Source: Desulfobacula sp.
Lineage (GTDB): Bacteria; Desulfobacterota; Desulfobacteria; Desulfobacterales; Desulfobacteraceae
NCBI GenBank assembly: GCA_023144585.1
Contig: JAGLFI010000050.1
Coordinates: 1-7,706 of the forward strand
Direction of reading: 5' to 3'
Length of the DNA: 7,706 nucleotides
Below are positions 6,431 through 7,706 of the stretch, in pieces (within the stretch, counting starts at the first letter, position 1; every line of letters starts with the position of its first letter). The notes under the pieces were generated by a model, which saw nothing but the letters and a program-made list of their open reading frames with translations, did no database searches and was not told where the DNA came from. The translations under genes and the position numbers were made by a program.

Positions 6431-7273
6431 TTGAGATTTTCTTTCTTTCCAGGGTGTGCGCTCAAAGTATCCGGACATGAGAGTACCCTGTCTTTATTGA
6501 AGTTTTGCGATAGTGTGAATATCGAGCTTAAAGAGCTTGAAGATTGGAATTGCTGCGGGTCATCATCTGCTCACAGCATAGATCACAATGTGGCAAAACA
6601 TCTTCCCATGAGAAATATTTCCCTTGTACCAAAGGGGATTCCTTTACTGATTGCCTGTCCAAGCTGTTTGATCCGTTTGAAGTCCACATATCTTAAGATT
6701 AAAGAAGATGAAAATTTAAGGCAGGAATATGAAGAGGCATGGGGAAAGCCCTTTGATGAAGATCTTGAGATCATTCATTTTTTTGAGATTTTTAACAGAA
6801 TCCGTCTGGAGGATTATATTAATCATCTTGAAGAAAAATTAAAAAAGATTAAAGTGGCTCCCTATTATGGCTGCATGCTCTCCATGCCACCGAATTTGCG
6901 ATTTGAAAACAACTATTCCGGGATCATGGAAAAGACCCTGTCAAAACTTGGGGCTGACATTATTCCCTTTGGATATGCGAATATGTGTTGCGGCACATAC
7001 CTGTCGGTAGCAAAACCCCAACTTGCCCAGAAAGTTGTCACCCAGATTGTTTCAAAAGCAATGGAAGCTGGAGCGGAATGCCTGGTAACCGCCTGTTCCA
7101 TGTGTCACCTGAATCTTGAAATTCGATGTGCCCTTGAAAATTCCATTCCGGTTCTTCATTTTTCCGAATTGCTTTCAATGGCATTGGGTGCCGAGGATCA
7201 GAAAAAATGGTTCCCGCGGCATATCGTTGATCCTGTGCCCCTGTTGAAAAAAAGAGGGTTGTTAGTCTCCTGA
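6431..7273 (+). CDS. HdrB-like CCG-domain protein (heterodisulfide reductase subunit B family)
   Basis: 280-residue protein with two CCG domains, the modules that bind noncubane [4Fe-4S] clusters and perform disulfide or thiol redox chemistry in HdrB. Domain 1: PGC (C9), NCCGS (C41, C42), CPSC (C76, C79). Domain 2: YYGCMLSMPP (C148), NMCCGTY (C186, C187), ACSMCHLNLE (C222, C225). All ten cysteines are present. There is no ATG or GTG near the start. TTG 6431 gives MRFSFFPGCAL, matching where HdrB proteins begin, with GGAAAG just upstream. TTG 6383 would add 16 residues of Lys/Asn-rich sequence and overlap the HdrC-like gene by 26 nt, and cannot be excluded. It is the last gene of the apparent nifU-nifS-hdrC-hdrB operon and the expected partner of the HdrC-like protein. 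The substrate is unknown; linkage to a desulfurase suggests a thiol, persulfide or disulfide (inference). Confidence 0.9.
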   Translation: MRFSFFPGCALKVSGHESTLSLLKFCDSVNIELKELEDWNCCGSSSAHSIDHNVAKHLPMRNISLVPKGIPLLIACPSCLIRLKSTYLKIKEDENLRQEYEEAWGKPFDEDLEIIHFFEIFNRIRLEDYINHLEEKLKKIKVAPYYGCMLSMPPNLRFENNYSGIMEKTLSKLGADIIPFGYANMCCGTYLSVAKPQLAQKVVTQIVSKAMEAGAECLVTACSMCHLNLEIRCALENSIPVLHFSELLSMALGAEDQKKWFPRHIVDPVPLLKKRGLLVS

Positions 7274-7348
7274 TAACCTCTATTTTATAGCTTCCTTTGG
7301 CCTTTCGTGGTCCGGCAAACTTTAAAATATGCAATAAAAGCCGACAAA

Positions 7349-7375
7349 CATGTTGAAATATACCCATATAACATG
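7349..7375. repeat. 6-bp inverted repeat upstream of the ATPase gene
   Basis: CATGTT (7349-7354) and AACATG (7370-7375) form an inverted repeat with a 15-nt AT-rich centre, 30 nt before the ATPase start. It could be an operator or part of the promoter region. It has no T-tract, so it is not a typical terminator for the upstream operon. Could be chance. Confidence 0.3.
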
Positions 7376-7404
7376 CTAAAAATGGTCAAAAAAGGGGTAT
7401 GTTT

Positions 7405-7706
7405 ATGATGATGAAAAGATTTGCGTTGCAATATATTGAAAAATGGATGGCGAAAAAACGCCGGAAACCTTTGATTGTAAGAGGAGCGCGCCAAACCGGC
7501 AAATCAACGTTGGTAAGACTATTTGCTCAAAAGAAAAATTTAAAATTAAATGAAGTAAATCTCGAAAAACACCTCTATCTGAATGAAGTTTTCCAAAGCC
7601 TTGATATGAACAGGATCATTAATGAGCTCGAAGCAATCACCGGTTCAAAACTGAAACACAAAGGCTCCATATTGTTTTTAGATGAAATCCAGGCAACGCC
7701 AAATGC
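7405..7706 (+). CDS. AAA_14/DUF4143-type ATPase, N-terminal part (cut by window end)
   Basis: The first ~100 residues of an ATPase of the large AAA_14-DUF4143 family (usually about 380-450 residues, function mostly unknown, widespread in anaerobes). The N-terminus has a basic helix (MAKKRRKP, 15-22), then Walker A GARQTGKST (27-35) and Walker B ILFLDEIQ (89-96) just before the edge. EVNLEKHLYL (50-59) is a typical family stretch. ATG 7405 is preceded by GGGG at 7 nt spacing. In-frame ATGs at 7399, 7408 and 7411 are alternatives. The C-terminal DUF4143 part lies outside the window, so the subfamily is an inference. It is separated from the operon by 131 nt and is probably an independent transcription unit. 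Confidence 0.85.
   Translation, partial: MMMKRFALQYIEKWMAKKRRKPLIVRGARQTGKSTLVRLFAQKKNLKLNEVNLEKHLYLNEVFQSLDMNRIINELEAITGSKLKHKGSILFLDEIQATPN

Noticed and set aside
1..7706. CRISPR array, tRNA/rRNA genes, insertion sequences
   Set aside because: No regularly spaced repeats, tRNA-like cloverleaf, rRNA sequence, transposase motif or terminal inverted repeats were seen, despite the decayed left end.

Overview
The window looks like a chromosomal segment of an anaerobic, probably sulfate-reducing bacterium of the Desulfobacterales/Desulfobacterota type. The evidence is the gene content (a bc-type cytochrome b, a Tat substrate, heterodisulfide-reductase-like HdrC and HdrB proteins, NifU/NifS-type Fe-S assembly proteins, and the uncharacterised TIGR02757 family) and the moderate, slightly AT-rich composition. 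The assignment is inference from content; no marker gene is present.

Layout. (1) 1-1682, minus strand: a decaying stretch. At the left edge is the N-terminus of a gene with a twin-arginine export motif. It is preceded by non-coding sequence with a possible small gene remnant, by the C-terminal ~117 codons of an outer-membrane 'neuromedin U'-type protein, and by a cytochrome b gene. The cytochrome b gene can be followed in one frame over 609-1682, but it has an internal TAA (756-758), no ATG/GTG/TTG at the expected start (ATT in its place), and a 3' end running straight into the outer-membrane fragment. (2) 1694-2275, minus: a small PlsC-like acyltransferase. (3) 2276-2510: an AT-rich divergent intergenic region. 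(4) 2511-4012, plus: TIGR02757/DUF2400 protein and SfsA, overlapping by 4 nt. (5) 4128-7273, plus: a tight four-gene operon of NifU-like scaffold, NifS-like cysteine desulfurase, HdrC-like ferredoxin and HdrB-like CCG protein, with a candidate promoter in front. (6) 7405-7706, plus: start of an AAA-family (AAA_14/DUF4143-type) ATPase cut by the window end.

The most interesting part is the operon in (5). A complete persulfide-generating desulfurase and an IscU-BFD scaffold are translationally linked to a two-subunit HdrCB-like module without HdrA. This suggests a dedicated electron-transfer or thiol/disulfide partner for sulfur mobilisation or Fe-S assembly. The HdrC-like protein has lost one cysteine of its second cluster (Tyr73). 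The second notable point is the multiply damaged cytochrome b and its apparent deletion junction.
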